A stretch of 64,000 bases of DNA, taken from positions 19,623,307-19,687,306 of the forward strand of contig OZ024797.1 of NCBI GenBank assembly GCA_964017045.1, read 5' to 3'. The stretch's first letter is position 1, and every line of letters starts with the position of its first letter. The position numbers were made by a program, and so were the translations under genes. Source of the stretch: Omphiscola glabra (Eukaryota; Mollusca; Gastropoda; Lymnaeidae). This document shows positions 33,522-45,744 of this stretch, piece after piece. Under the pieces are notes generated by a model. The model had not been told where the DNA came from. It was given only the letters and a program-made list of their open reading frames with translations, and did not search any database.

Positions 33522-33724
33522 CAGGGGCGTACCCCGGGGGGGGGGGGGGGGACGGGAGGGAGATTTAAAACTCGCTTGTACAAACTATATAAAACATATA
33601 TAGAGTCATTAAAAAATAAAATGTGCTTAATTAAGGCAGTAAAAAAGTATGTGTATGTCTGTTCATGGCGCATAGGTGTTTACTTTGGGAAGACTTGCAT
33701 TGGAGACAGAAGACGACGCCCCTG
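33522..33724. mobile_element. Possible hAT-type MITE (203 bp)
   Basis: Left end CAGGGGCGTACC and right end GACGACGCCCCTG form a short inverted repeat like those of the other CAGxGGCGTA elements here. A poly-G tract follows the left end. The flanks do not form a clear 8-bp duplication. Confidence 0.45.
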
Positions 33725-35175
33725 AAAAAAAACTTGACCAATGAAACACTCTATGATGTTGTCATGCATTGTTTTCATGGCGTCATTGGGAATGTTTGTT
33801 AGAACTCGGTTGACAAATTTTAATCAGACTGACCTTGAAAAGGGAAATTACGAGAAAAATTGATTATCCCTTCCCTCCCTCCAACCACCCTCCTCCGCTC
33901 CCCTATGTCATGTCCTGGCCCTGATTAAATTTGGTCCATTTAATTATTCATCATCTTGACATTGAACCTGACTGACGGCCAGACGGTCTTTGATTGCGAA
34001 GATTCCCTAAGTCCTTGAAATGTCACCCCCAGCGTTCCCCTCGTTGATGCTTACAGTAAGGTCTAATAATAGTGAAACATGATTTGCTGAAACCGAAAGA
34101 CTCCCTACTCATGTGTTACGAGTACTTCATCCCGGCGACTGACATCACGAAGTGAAGGAACTCCAGCTTGTTAAACACTGACTTCGAAATATTATAATTT
34201 CAAATTTCCCCATCGCTACCGGCATTGCCAGTTCCTTGGACTTTTTTTTAGTGGCTCCATCGTCGGACAGGAGAGTCGTTGAAACGGGCGGCGACTGCCA
34301 TAATCAAATATATCAAATATAGAGAAATCCTTGATCGCATATACACCTCTGGCGATGCCTAAAGCATTGTAATGGTTAGTGCTAGTGTCTCCTGGGGTGG
34401 GGGTGGGGTGGGGTGGGGTGGGCCAAGATGTTGACGCACCACCTCACGAAAAACTTCTGCAGTTGGCCGAAAATGACCCCCCCCCCCCTATTTTTTTTCA
34501 ATCTGAAAATGCCACCCCCTCAATACAAAGAAATGAAGTATCGACTGGGTTGGACTGGGTTGGACTGGGTTGGACTGGGTTGGACAGCCCATGCACACCC
34601 CAATTTCCTACGCCATTAGCTACTCGATAATGATGATAATAACCGACCGAAAGCTGTCATTATCTTTTCATTATGATATTTTAAGACGAAGCTGTCATTA
34701 TATTTTGATCATGATATTTGAAAATATTTAGAAGAAGTCACTGGTTGACTTTGAAGCCACATTTTGTTTCTCTTTCATTCGGTATATTAAAAAAAATGTC
34801 ACGAATATTATGTTAAAAACGCACACAAAACTTTCCAATGTATCGCTTAGTTTTGAGTATGACTACCTGTCCTATGGCAAAATAAATGTTAATATTAAAA
34901 AAAAAGATATTTATATTAATTGTGAGAACAACTGGTGATAAGAATATTTAAATGTTAATTTGAAATATTTTTTTTCAATGAAAATAAATCACTAAAATAA
35001 GAAATGATAATAAAATCACAATGTGACGTCATAGTTCATGTCCATGTCACTAGGTTAAGAAAACTGGCGTTGATGAGTTTGTCAGTAATTTTTTGTTTAC
35101 ATATTTCGACAAACAGAATTAATTGTATATGAACAACAAATAATGGGCAACGTCGATCCTGGCCATAAACTCATC
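33725..35175. other. No gene seen; G-rich patches
   Basis: A GGGGTGGGGT patch at about 34393-34421 and four copies of TGGGTTGGAC at 34546-34585. No supported ORF. Confidence 0.35.
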
Positions 35176-35177
35176 TA

Positions 35178-35336
35178 GCGCACACACACACACACACATA
35201 CACACACACACACACGCACGCACGCACGCACACACACACACACGCACGAACACACGCACACACACACACACACACGCACGCACGCACACACACACACACA
35301 TATACACACGTACACACACACACACACACACACACA
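35178..35336. repeat. CA/CACG microsatellite
   Basis: Dinucleotide CA tract with interspersed GCACGCACG and TATACACACG variants. The cysteine/valine-rich minus-strand frame is an artefact. Confidence 0.97.
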
Positions 35337-35339
35337 AAG

Positions 35340-36265
35340 AAAAGCAAGTTTAGGAAACTGAATTTGATATATAATAAAATTGCTTAGTCTTAGTGACGGG
35401 AAATGTACTCCAACGTGGGGGGCAACTAAGCCTATCTTCTGCCTTCACCCCCACAACCTGGTCATAAATGAACACAGCTAATCTAAAGAAAACATCCTTT
35501 AAAATCAACCTTGTTGCACCGAAGCGTTTACGCCAAACCTCATACCAGTGAAATGAGAAATAAAAAAATAAATAAAAAAAGTTGTTGCATAATATATGTT
35601 CAGTACAAAAAGACGTTCTTTACGACCAGCAATTGCTCTTCAATTACCTCGCTGATGGAACACAACCGACCTGATATTTTCATTATTTTCTTAGACTGTC
35701 CCCTCTTCCTATATTGTATGCGGCCTGACTGTCCTTGACATCATCAACCCACTCTCAAGTCTCCCACCCACACGACATAAAGTCTTCAATGAAAGGTTGT
35801 AATCCTGGGGATTATCTATACGTTCTCGCGTTCAAACCTTTGGGGGATTTTCATTTTACGAGTACGCGACTTTTGCGTCTTGCTTCCCGGGGTGCTGTCC
35901 TGTTACTGACAGACTAATCCCGCTATCATCTCCGGAATTGGGTCACGGGGTTAATTCCGTGCTGCTATGCACAAGATCAGATGTTCCACGGCGACCTGGG
36001 GTATTGACTGACGCACGTGCAGTAGAATATATTTAAACATCTTTTCCCTTTTTTTTCCTCTGGTTCTTTTTTTTTCATCTGCAAGGTATGAATTTCTCAG
36101 ATAAGGTTTACTGTAAAAACTCTCAACAATTATTTGTATTAATTACTTCGCAAATTCTCACTGGGAAAATGTCGGATTTGGACCTCTTAGCATTCTTTCT
36201 ATTTTTTTAAATTTCTTTGATATCTGAAATTTCAATCATGCATCAACTATCCAATTATCTAGGTC
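35340..36265. other. No gene identified; moderately GC-rich stretch 35800-36020
   Basis: The stretch near 35800-36020 is richer in CpG than its surroundings, but I see no convincing exon. Confidence 0.3.
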
Positions 36266-36269
36266 TTAT

Positions 36270-36825
36270 TATTATAGATGCCTTTATCATATATCCACTT
36301 ATCAAATATCTTCTTATCATCGATCCCCTTATAATAGTTCCCCCTATCACAGATCCTCTATCATGCATCCCCTTATCATAGATACCATATCACAGATCCT
36401 TTATCATACATCCCCTTATCATAGATCCCCTATCACATATCCTCTATCATATATCCCCTTATCATAGATCCCCTATCACAGATACTCTATCATATATCCC
36501 ATTATCATAGATCCCCTATCACAGATCCTCTATCATACATCCCCTTATCATAGATCCACTATCACAGATCCTCTATCATACATTCCCTTATCATATATCC
36601 CTTATCACAGATCCTCTATCATACATCCCCTTATCATAGATCCCCTACCACCGATCCTCTATCATACATCCCCTTATCATAGATCTCCTATCACAGATCC
36701 TCTATCATACATTCCCTTATCATAGATCCCCTATCACAGATCCTCTATCATACATCTCCTTATCATAGATTCCCCTATCACAGATCCTCTATCATACATC
36801 CCATTATCATAGATCCCCTTTATCA
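36270..36825. repeat. ~43-bp minisatellite built from CCTTATCATAGATCCCC sub-units
   Basis: Each long unit joins three related sub-units: CCTTATCATAGATCCC, CTATCACAGATCCT and CTATCATACATCCC. The left edge (36270-36350) is made of looser single sub-units, showing how the compound unit may have formed. About 11 units. Confidence 0.94.
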
Positions 36826-36869
36826 CTATAAAACTGTATTCATGGTTAAAACTGTCCCAAACAGAGACA

Positions 36870-37447
36870 CGCGTCTAGCAGACAAGTCCAGTACTATGAC
36901 CTAGCAGACACGTCCAATACCATGGTCTAGCTGACACGCCCAATACTATGGTCTAGAAGACACGTCCAATACCATGGTCTAGCAGACACGCCCAATACTA
37001 TGGTCTAGCAGACACGTCCAATACCATGGTCTAGCTGACACGCCCAATACTATGGTCTAGCAGACACGCCCAATACTATGGTCTAGCTGACACGTCCAAT
37101 ACTATAGTCTAGCAGACACGTCCAATACCATGGTCTAGCTGACACGCCCAATACTATGGTCTAGCAGACACGTCCAATACTATGGTCTAGCAGACACGCC
37201 CAATACTATGGTCTAGCAGACACATCCAATACTATAGTCTAGCAGACACGTCCAATACCATGGTCTAGCTGACACGCCCAATACTATGGTCTAGCAGACA
37301 CGCCCAATGCTATTGTCTAGCAGACACGTCCAATACTATGGTCTAGCAGACACGTCCAATAGTATGGTCTAGCAGACACGTCCAATACTATGGTCTAGAA
37401 GACACGTCCAATACTATGGTCTAGCAGACATGTCCAATACTATGGTA
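36870..37447. repeat. 26-bp minisatellite, left part (interrupted by LTR)
   Basis: Units read TGGTCTAGCAGACACGTCCA plus ATACTA. Variants CGCCCA/CGTCCA and ACCATGG/ACTATGG are mixed. The array resumes after the LTR insertion at 38047. Confidence 0.96.
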
Positions 37448-38046
37448 TTACGGACCGTTATAAATGGAAAATTTAATCTCTTAATTTTATTCTATGGCTC
37501 GTTCTAGAAACAGTCCATAATAAAGAACGATACCAAAGTTTTAAAAATAATAACAAATAAAACGACAATAAAGGCCAGATCTAATTACAATTAATAACTT
37601 TTTAATTTGTGAACTTCAATTAAATAATAACAGCAAGAGAAATATGATTAAAATTATAAACTTACAGATTAGCTGGTACCGGTACTGTATATAAAAATAC
37701 AACGAGCACAAAATGGTACAACGAGGGAATAGAAAAGTCTACACACAACAAAGTATTAAATGACACAGCACATCTCGTGATCAAAAGAAAATCTCACTCC
37801 CTCTCTATCGGTCAGCCCTTTTATAGGCATTTCCTACTAATGTCTCTCGAACCACCTAACACATTGTTTTGCCTTCCCGTTTTATCCAGAATCTTCTATT
37901 ATTTTCGACAGTTTTCCTGACTGGAATAAATGTTGTAAACAAGTTTTTTTTAAGGCCACACTTCAAAGGCGGCCACGAGAGTTCACGAGGGGTCATGCAC
38001 GTGGGACGCGAGATAGGCGTGCTTTAACACGTCATCCCTCATAACA
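37448..38046 (-). mobile_element. Probable solo LTR, copy 1 (599 bp)
   Basis: Inserted inside the 26-bp array, with TATGG at both junctions. On the minus strand it begins TGTTATGAGGGATGACGTG and ends GGTCCGTAA. It has a TATA box (CCTATAAAAGGG, about 37815-37830) and an AATAAA signal (about 37480) in promoter-then-poly(A) order. No terminal inverted repeats and no internal ORF. The same sequence occurs at 52871. LTR identity is inference; class (Gypsy-like TGTTA start) is uncertain. Confidence 0.65.
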
Positions 38047-38155
38047 TATGGTATAGAAGACACGTCAAATAGTATGGTCTAGCAGACACGTCCAATACCA
38101 AGGTCTAAAAGACACGTCCAATGCTATGGTCTAGCAGACACGTCCAATACTATGG
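38047..38155. repeat. 26-bp minisatellite, right part
   Basis: Four further units of the array at 36870-37447, displaced by the LTR. Looser ATACTATGGCGTAG-like pieces continue at 38285-38350. Confidence 0.92.
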
Positions 38156-38464
38156 CGTCTTGCAGGTTTCAGATAAAATATTTGATATCACTGCTGGTTA
38201 CGTCGCAGTAAATTGTTGTTCAATTCTATGACGTCGTCTTTTAGAATTTTGTGAAAATGTAACAAATATCTTGTTATTGTTGGTTCCATACTATGGCGTA
38301 GTAAATTGTTCTTTCAATACTATGACGTAGCAAATTGTTGGTTCAATACTAAAGTTTCTTTCAGAAGCATTGGTATATATTTTTCCATCTCATCCCCCCC
38401 CCCCACACCTTTTCTTGTGTTGAAATGTATTATAAATAAGGTAATTTATTTTACCTAGTGTTTA

Positions 38465-39012
38465 AATCTTTCAGAGACACTTTTGTTATTGTTAGAAACA
38501 CTTTGTTATTGTCAGAGACACTTTTGTTATTGTCAGAGACACTTTTGTTATTGTCAGACACACTTTTGTTATTGTCAGACACACTTTTGTTATTGTCAGA
38601 GACACTTTTGTTATTGTCAGAGACACTTTTGTTATTGTCAGAGTCACTTTTGTTATTGTCAGAGACACTTTTGTTATTGTCAGAGAAACTTTTGTTATTG
38701 TCAGAGACAATTTTGTTATTGTCAGAGAAACTTTTGTTATTGTCAGAGACACTTTTGTTATTGTCAGACACACTTTTGTTATTGTCAGAGAAACTTTTGT
38801 TATTGTCAGAGACACTTTTGTTATTGTCAGACACACTTTTGTTATTGTCAGAGAAACTTTTGTTATTGTTAGAGACACTTTTGTTATTGTCAGACGCACT
38901 TTTGTTATCGTCAGACACACTTTTGTTATTGTCAGACACACTTTTGTTATTGTCAGACACACTTTTGTTATTGTCAGACACACTTTTGTTATTGTCAGAC
39001 ACACTTTTGTTA
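38465..39012. repeat. 21-bp minisatellite (ACACTTTTGTTATTGTCAGA), about 26 units
   Basis: Very regular. Variants ACACAC, GAAACT and GTCACT occur at the same unit position. Frames on both strands (up to 187 codons) are open because the unit is seven codons with no stop; changes hit all codon positions. Confidence 0.97.
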
Positions 39013-39094
39013 GTTATTTAGCAAAGATCAAAAAGCGAAATAAAAAAGAAAATATAAATAAAGTAGTTATACTCTCATTTCAATACACTATTAA

Positions 39095-41050
39095 GCTGTT
39101 AGGTTTGAGACTGACCACAGCTGTCATCTCAACAAACTGGCTGTTAGGTTTGAGACTGACCACAGCTGTCATCTCAACAAACTGGCTGTTAGGTTTGAGA
39201 CTGACCACAGCTGTCATCTCAACAAACTGGCTGTTATGTTTGAGACTGATCACAGCTGTCATCTCAACAAACTGGCTGTTAGGTTTGAGACTGATCACAG
39301 CTGTCATCTCAACAAACTGGCTGTTAGGTTTGAGACTGACCACAGCTGTCATCTCAACAAACTGGCTGTTAGGTTTGAGACTGACCACAGCTGTCATCTC
39401 AACAAACTGGCTAACTGTAAGGTTTGAGACTGACCACAGCTGTCATCTCAACAAACTGGCTGTTAGGTTTGAGACTGACCACAGTTGTCATCTCAACAAA
39501 CTGGCTAACTGTTAGGTTTGAGACTGACCACAGCTGTCATCTCAACAAACTGGCTGTTAGGTTTAATACTGATCACATCTGTCATCTCAACAAACTGGCT
39601 GTTAGGTTTGAGACTGACCACAGCTGTCATCTCAACAAACTGGCTAACTGTTAGGTTTGAGACTGACCACAGCTGTCATCTCAACAAACTGGCTGTTAGG
39701 TTTGAGACTGACCACAGTTGTCATCTCAACAAACTGGCACAGCTGTCATCTCAACACACTGGCACAGCTGTCATCTCAACACACTGGCACAGCTGTCATC
39801 TCAACACACTGGCTAACTGTTAGGTTTGAGACTGACCACAGTTGTCATCTCAACAAACTGGCACAGCTGTCATCTCAACACACTGGCACAGCTGTCATCT
39901 CAACAAACTGGCTAACTGTTAGGTTTTGGACTGACCACAGTTGTCATCTCAACAAACTGGCACAGTTGTCATCTCAACCAACTGGCTAACTGTTAGGTTT
40001 TGGACTGACCACAGTTGTCATCTCAACACACTGGCTAACTGTTAGGTTTGAGACTGACCACAGTTGTCATCTCAACCAACTGGCTAACTGTTAGGTTTGA
40101 GACTGACCACAGTTGTCATCTCAACACACTGGCTAACTGTTAGGTTTTGGACTGACCACAGTTGTCATCTCAACACACTGGCTAACTGTTAGGTTTGAGA
40201 CTGACCACAGCTGTCATCTCAACAAACTGGCACAGCTGTCATCTCAACACACTGGCACAGTTGTCATCTCAACACACTGGCACAGTTGTCATCTCAACAC
40301 ACTGGCTAACTGTTAGGTTTTGGACTGACCACAGCTGTCATCTCAACACACTGGCTAACTGTTAGGTTTTGGACTGACCACAGCTGTCATCTCAACACAC
40401 TGGCTAACTATTAGGTTTTGGACTGACCACAGCTGTCATCTCAACACACTGGCTAACTGTTAGGTTTGAGACTGACCACAGTTGTCATCTCAACACACTG
40501 GCTAACTGTTAGGTTTTGGACTGACCACAGTTGTCATCTCAACAAACTGGCACAGCTGTCATCTCAACACACTGGCACAGTTGTCATCTCAACACACTGG
40601 CTAACTGTTAGGTTTGAGACTGACCACAGCTGTCATCTCAACAAACTGGCACAGTTGTCATCTCAACACACTGGCACAGTTGTCATCTCAACACACTGGC
40701 ACAGTTGTCATCTCAACACACTGGCTAACTGTTAGGTTTTTGGACTGACCACAGTTGTCATCTCAACAGACTGGCTGTTAGGTTGAGACTGACCACAGTT
40801 GTCATCTCAACAAACTGGCTGTTAGGTTGAGACTGACCACAGTTGTCATCTCAACAAACTGGCTGTTAGGTTGAGACTGACCACAGTTGTCATCTCAACA
40901 AACTGGCTGTTAGGTTGAGACTGAACACAGTTGTCATCTCAACAAACTGGCACAGTTGTCATCTCAACAAACTGGCTAACGGTTAGTTTTGAGATTGACC
41001 ACAGTTGTCATCTCAACACACTGGCTAACTGTTAGGTTTGAGACCGACCA
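39095..41050. repeat. Composite minisatellite, 45-bp and 25-bp units
   Basis: The core 25-bp unit, CACAGCTGTCATCTCAACAA plus ACTGG, occurs alone or joined to a CTGTTAGGTTTGAGACTGAC segment (45-49 bp). The left third is pure 45-bp. The middle mixes both, and CACACTGG and TTTTGGACTG variants rise to the right. The last units (40770-40930) lose one T. Short frames throughout are artefacts. Confidence 0.96.
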
Positions 41051-41054
41051 CTTA

Positions 41055-41715
41055 CACACAGCCGTTAGTTATGTATACAACATATCCAAGCCACGAGCCA
41101 CGCATAACGATCACGTGTACAAGCCAGATCGCCCATAAACCACACGGCTAACATTGTTTTAATCAGACATGAAAAGCCTCCCAGAAGGACTGAAAGGCGC
41201 AGGCGGGCACTTACAGATGCCGCCGAGCCCTGGTCAAGAAAATGAGTCTTACAGTGAAGTCTTGGCCACACTGCTTGTCGAGTTATTGCCAGCAGCGCCC
41301 CCCCCCCCTTTCCGAACCGACCACCCAGGACACGTTAACGACTACCTGCATATCATTCCCGACTCAAGTTTCATCATTCATAATTAATAGACCAGGAGAT
41401 TTATGGTGATTCGGGCGCAGACGACGATGAAAGATGTCGCTTTAGAGTACAGAAAAGATGAAATTGCGCCACCCCTCTCCCCTTTTCCGATCTCATATGT
41501 CCAACCGTATCAGATCAGTGTTGTTACATGAGGTCGTAGGCCGACTTTACAAAATAAATCAATTTAAAAAAAAAAACCTTTTTTTTTTGTTGCGGAAATT
41601 CCAGGTCGTGCCATTTTGGGGGGGGGGGGGTCTGTGTCGTGTTGATGTTGTTGTTGGTTCTCAACTTCCAAATGAGTGACACAGTGCTAGGGGACGTTCA
41701 GTCCCGTTTGACGCC
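41055..41715. other. No gene identified
   Basis: Unique, less AT-rich sequence with poly-C (41298) and poly-G (41620) tracts. Frames on both strands at 41065-41387 overlap and are not recognisable. Confidence 0.3.
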
Positions 41716-41721
41716 TGTCTG

Positions 41722-41905
41722 TCCCTAACTGGCTAACTCCACCCTAACTGGCTAGCTCCACCCTAACTGGCTAACTCCACCCTACTTGCTAACTCCACCC
41801 TAACTGGCTAACTCCACCTTAACTGGATAACTCCACCCTAACTGGCTAACTTAACCCTAACTGGCTGATTCTTGTGGCTAACTCCATTATGGCTAACCCC
41901 ATTGT
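41722..41905. repeat. 19-bp minisatellite (CTAACTGGCTAACTCCACC)
   Basis: About eight units followed by shorter GTGGCTAACTCCATT units. Confidence 0.9.
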
Positions 41906-42104
41906 GGCTAACTCCATTGTGTTCTATATGTTCTGGATCAAAACGATTTAAAATTCACACACCTTAAAAAATAGGTGCCCAGCAATTTCACAACGTCTGG
42001 ATTTGAACACAAACCGCAACCCTCGACACGACCGGGTGGTTGTCACAAGGTAAAAGCTCGGTCAATTAAATCAAACCCTGATGTCTGACTTCGCTTTAGA
42101 TCTA

Positions 42105-42372
42105 GACATCATCACAGGTGAGGTAGAAGAACATTTAGACATTATCACAGGCGAGGTAGATGAACATTTAGACATTATCACAGGTGAGGTAGATGAACAT
42201 TTAGACATTATCACAGGTGAGGTAGATGAACATTTAGACATTATCACAGGTGAGGTAGAAGAACATTTAGACATTATCACAGGTGAGGTAGATGAACATT
42301 TAGACATTATCACAGATGAGGTAGATGAACATTTAGACATTATCACAGGCGAGGTAGATGAACATTTTTGAT
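42105..42372. repeat. 33-bp minisatellite, block 1, about 8 units
   Basis: Units contain GACATTATCACAGGTGAGGT and AGATGAACATTTA. The block is followed by GATATAGGGCACCCGCACTC and an AACTGTTTAAAACAAAATTT segment that is repeated after block 2. Confidence 0.95.
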
Positions 42373-42427
42373 ATAGGGCACCCGCACTCATGGAAACTGT
42401 TTAAAACAAAATTTTAATGCTTTAGAT

Positions 42428-42597
42428 CTAGACATTATCACAGGCGTGGTAGATGAACATTTAGACATTATCACAGGTGAGGTATATGAACATTCAGACA
42501 TTATCACAGGCGAGGTAGATGAACATTTAGACATTATCACAGGTGAGGTAGAAGAACATTTAGACATTATCACAGGCGAGGTAGAGGAACATTTTTG
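42428..42597. repeat. 33-bp minisatellite, block 2, about 5 units
   Basis: Same unit as block 1, preceded by the same TGCTTTAGATCTAGACATTA and followed by the same GATATAGGGCACCCG flank. The two blocks are therefore copies of one macro-repeat that differ in unit number. Confidence 0.94.
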
Positions 42598-42639
42598 ATA
42601 TAGGGCACCCGCACTCATTGAAACTGTTTAAAACAAAAT

Positions 42640-43615
42640 TTAAAATGATACTTTAGCAAGTCCTGCGTCATCAGATGATTTATCAGTATTTCAAAGAGAA
42701 ATTATTTATAAGCAAAGGAATTATGCGAGTTTTTATATTTGATAATATCCTGAAATGTAAATGTCCGCAAGCAAAAACTGGAAACTTTACAGCGATGATG
42801 TCTTTGTTTTTTTTTGTGTGCTGAAAGTAATGCAAAAAGAAAATGGTTGACAACATATGAGAGATGGCATTTGCTATTTGTTAAAACCATTACAATGAAC
42901 TTCAGGTCCTGGGGGCACACTGTGCTCCAGTCTCGAGCTGGGAAACGTGAGCAGACCCCGCCTCCCTAGCACATGTGACATCGTCCAGCTCACATGATGT
43001 CGGCCGACTTGGTGCTGCTTTATGTAGATCACGTGTGGGTCACCTTCATTGGGTTCATTTCTTTCTTATCAGTATGTTAATCTAAGGGTGCATTTTTGTA
43101 ATGTACGGATTTTTAAAAAAAATCAACTGTCTATCTGTGACGTATCTGTGACGCATTAATCAAAGTGGTAAGGAGAGCTGGATTGTCGCTAGACAGGCGC
43201 TTAGCTGAACATGTCCGGCATTTTGATAACGCCCCGAGACGATGCCAGATGAGACAAGACACTGTCATGATTCTGTAAAGAGCATCGTCTAGAATAGATG
43301 TTTGCCTGTATCGATTCTTCAAACAGCTGACTGTAGATCTTTCATGTCATATTCGTATATATATGTAACCCAACCCTTAGCCATAATCAGGTCTTTCCGT
43401 TTATTTCAATCGTCAGGAATTTAAAAAAGAACAACACATCTTGTCCACATACCATTAGTAAAGAACAGATGCACACGCCTGATGAAAGCTTTGTAGATGT
43501 GACGATGAACTCCAAGCAAGCAAAGACTGCGGTACACTGAAACAAATATACAGACCCATCAACCAAGAAAAAGGAAAAGAACTAAAAAAAAACCCAAATC
43601 AATGCGGAATTATTA
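42640..43615. other. No gene identified
   Basis: Unique sequence; contains CACGTG-type motifs near 43030. The minus-strand frame at 43131-43322 (63 codons) is unassigned. Confidence 0.3.
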
Positions 43616-43620
43616 AAAAA

Positions 43621-44061
43621 TAAAGTAAGATATATCCATTTCTTTCTATCAATCTCAGTATAAAGTAAGATATATCCATTTCTTTCTATCAATCTCAGTA
43701 TAAAGTAAGATATATCCATTTCTTTCTATCAATCTCAGTATAAAGTAAGATATATCCATTTCTTTCTATCAATCTCAGTATAAAGTAAGATATATCCATT
43801 TCTTTCTATCAATCTCAGTATAAAGTAAGATATATCCATTTCTTTCTATCAATCTCAGTATAAAGTAAGATATATCCATTTCTTTCTATCAATCTCAGTA
43901 TAAAGTAAGATATATCCATTTCTTTCTATCAATCTCAGTATAAAGTAAGATATATCCATTTCTTTCTATCAATCTCAGTATAAAGTAAGATATATCCATT
44001 TCTTTCTATCAATCTCAGTATAAAGTAAGATATATCCATTTCTTTCTATCAATCTCAGTAT
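43621..44061. repeat. 40-bp minisatellite, 11 identical units
   Basis: Units made of TAAAGTAAGATATATCCATT followed by TCTTTCTATCAATCTCAGTA. All eleven copies are identical by eye, in contrast with the variable arrays around it. Immediately right, ACTAGCTAATGTACCCGTGC at about 44084 resembles the start of the ACTAGCCGATATACCCGG-type element at 58424. Confidence 0.98.
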
Positions 44062-44216
44062 TTAGCTTCGGGCAAACTTATTTACTAGCTAATGTACCCG
44101 TGCTTCACAGGGGGGGGGGGGGGAAGGGGGCGGGGATTCTATAATTGATTGATTGGACAAAACGTGCTTATTATCTCCATGACATTGAATAGGGAAATTT
44201 TGTAGGTGGATGAGGT

Positions 44217-45032
44217 TTAATGCTTTATTGGAAGTCTCCAGTCATCTTGAATGTTTTATTGGAAGTCTCCAGTCATCTTGAATGTTTTATTGGAAGTCTC
44301 CAGTCATCTTTAATGCTTTATTGGAAGTCTCCAGTCATCTTTAATGCTTTATTGGAAGTCTCCAGTCATCTTGAATGTTTTATTGGAAGTCTCCAGTCAT
44401 CTTGAATGCTTTATTGGAAGTCTCCAGTCATCTTGAATGCTTTATTGGAAGTCTCCAGTCATCTTTAATGCTTTATTGGAAGTCTCCAGTCATCTTGAAT
44501 GTTTTATTGGAAGTCTCCAGTCATCTTGAATGTTTTATTGGAAGTCTCCAGTCATCTTGAATGTTTTATTGGAAGTCTCCAGTCATCTTTAATGTTTTAT
44601 TGGAAGTCTCCAGTCATCTTGAATGCTTTATTGGAAGTCTCCAGTCATCTTGAATGTTTTATTGGAAGTCTCCAGTTATCTTGAATGTTTTATTGGAAGT
44701 CTCCAGTCATCTTGAATGTTTTATTGGAAGTCTCCAGTCATCTTGAATGTTTTATTGGAAGTCTCAAGTCATCTTGAATGTTTTATTGGAAGTCTCCAGT
44801 CATCTTGAATGTTTTATTGGAAGTCTCCAGTCATCTTGAATGTTTTATTGGAAGTCTCCAGTCATCTTGAATGTTTTATTGGAAGTCTCCAGTCATCTTG
44901 AATGTTTTATTGGAAGTCTCCAGTCATCTTGAATGCTTTATTGGAAGTCTCCAGTCATCTTGAATGCTTTATTGGAAGTCTCCAGTCATCTTTAATGCTT
45001 TATTGGAAGTCTCCAGTCATCTTTAATGCTTT
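44217..45032. repeat. 31-bp minisatellite, about 26 units
   Basis: Units read TTTATTGGAAGTCTCCAGTC plus ATCTTGAATG(C/T). Units with ATCTTTAATG cluster at both ends. Confidence 0.97.
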
Positions 45033-45034
45033 TT

Positions 45035-45740
45035 GAGTCGATGGCAAATTAATGTTCGTCTCCCTTGAGATGTTACCATTGTGCAACACTCGTTTGTCAC
45101 AGTCTAACGTCTACTGTGAGATGGTGTTTAAACTGTTGTTGCTGTTTTATTATATGTTTTATTTAACCCTGCAACCTGCTCGATAGATATTATTTTTTTT
45201 ATTTATCCCAAAACAGTATTTCATTCACTATTGCTTCTAAGCCCTTCTCTACCAATTCACCCCTCTATCCACAAAATCCACCAACCCAACCTCAAACCAG
45301 CTCTCTTCTACCATCCCGTTTTTCTTTTCAACCTCTTTTATAAAAGAAAAAAAACAACGCCAAACCTCTATTCCGTTTCCGCCGATCTCCCAGCATACAC
45401 TAACATACTGTCCCGTCCCACATAAACTACGATCATAGTTGATCTTAGTCCCTCCCTTCTATGTCGCAACCTATTATTGTACTACGTGCCAGGATAAGTT
45501 AATCTGTAGTCGCTGACTGTCTTGACGATTTATTATGACAAAGTATTACACAATTAAAACCTTTCCGTAGCATCGCCGTATTCTTCTGTTCCACATTTCC
45601 ATCCAATCTTTAAACCGACTGACTAATCTCTTTCACATCACCGTCGCAGAAATCACCTTCAGTATCAGATCGTTACACCCGAACCCCATCAATAAATATC
45701 TTAGTGATAGGCCAAAACCGGTAAAATATGCCCACTGTCC
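45035..45740. other. No gene identified
   Basis: Pyrimidine-rich on the + strand. The 64-codon frame at 45231-45425 is low-complexity Pro/Leu/His-rich and not supported. Confidence 0.3.
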
Positions 45741-45744
45741 CTTT

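Noticed and set aside
38451..39021. 183-187-codon frames on both strands (SDNNKSV and LLLLSET repeats), suggesting a Ser/Asn-rich or leucine-rich repeat protein
   Set aside because: 21-bp period artefact; substitutions affect all codon positions and frames on both strands are equally open.
39236..40735. Repeated short frames with HSCHLNKLA (zinc-binding-looking His/Cys pattern)
   Set aside because: Derived from the 45-bp composite array; frames break whenever the 25-bp or 49-bp unit occurs.
43621..45032. CRISPR-like arrays (40-bp and 31-bp direct repeats)
   Set aside because: Repeats are directly adjacent with no unique spacers, and the genome is eukaryotic. They are minisatellites.
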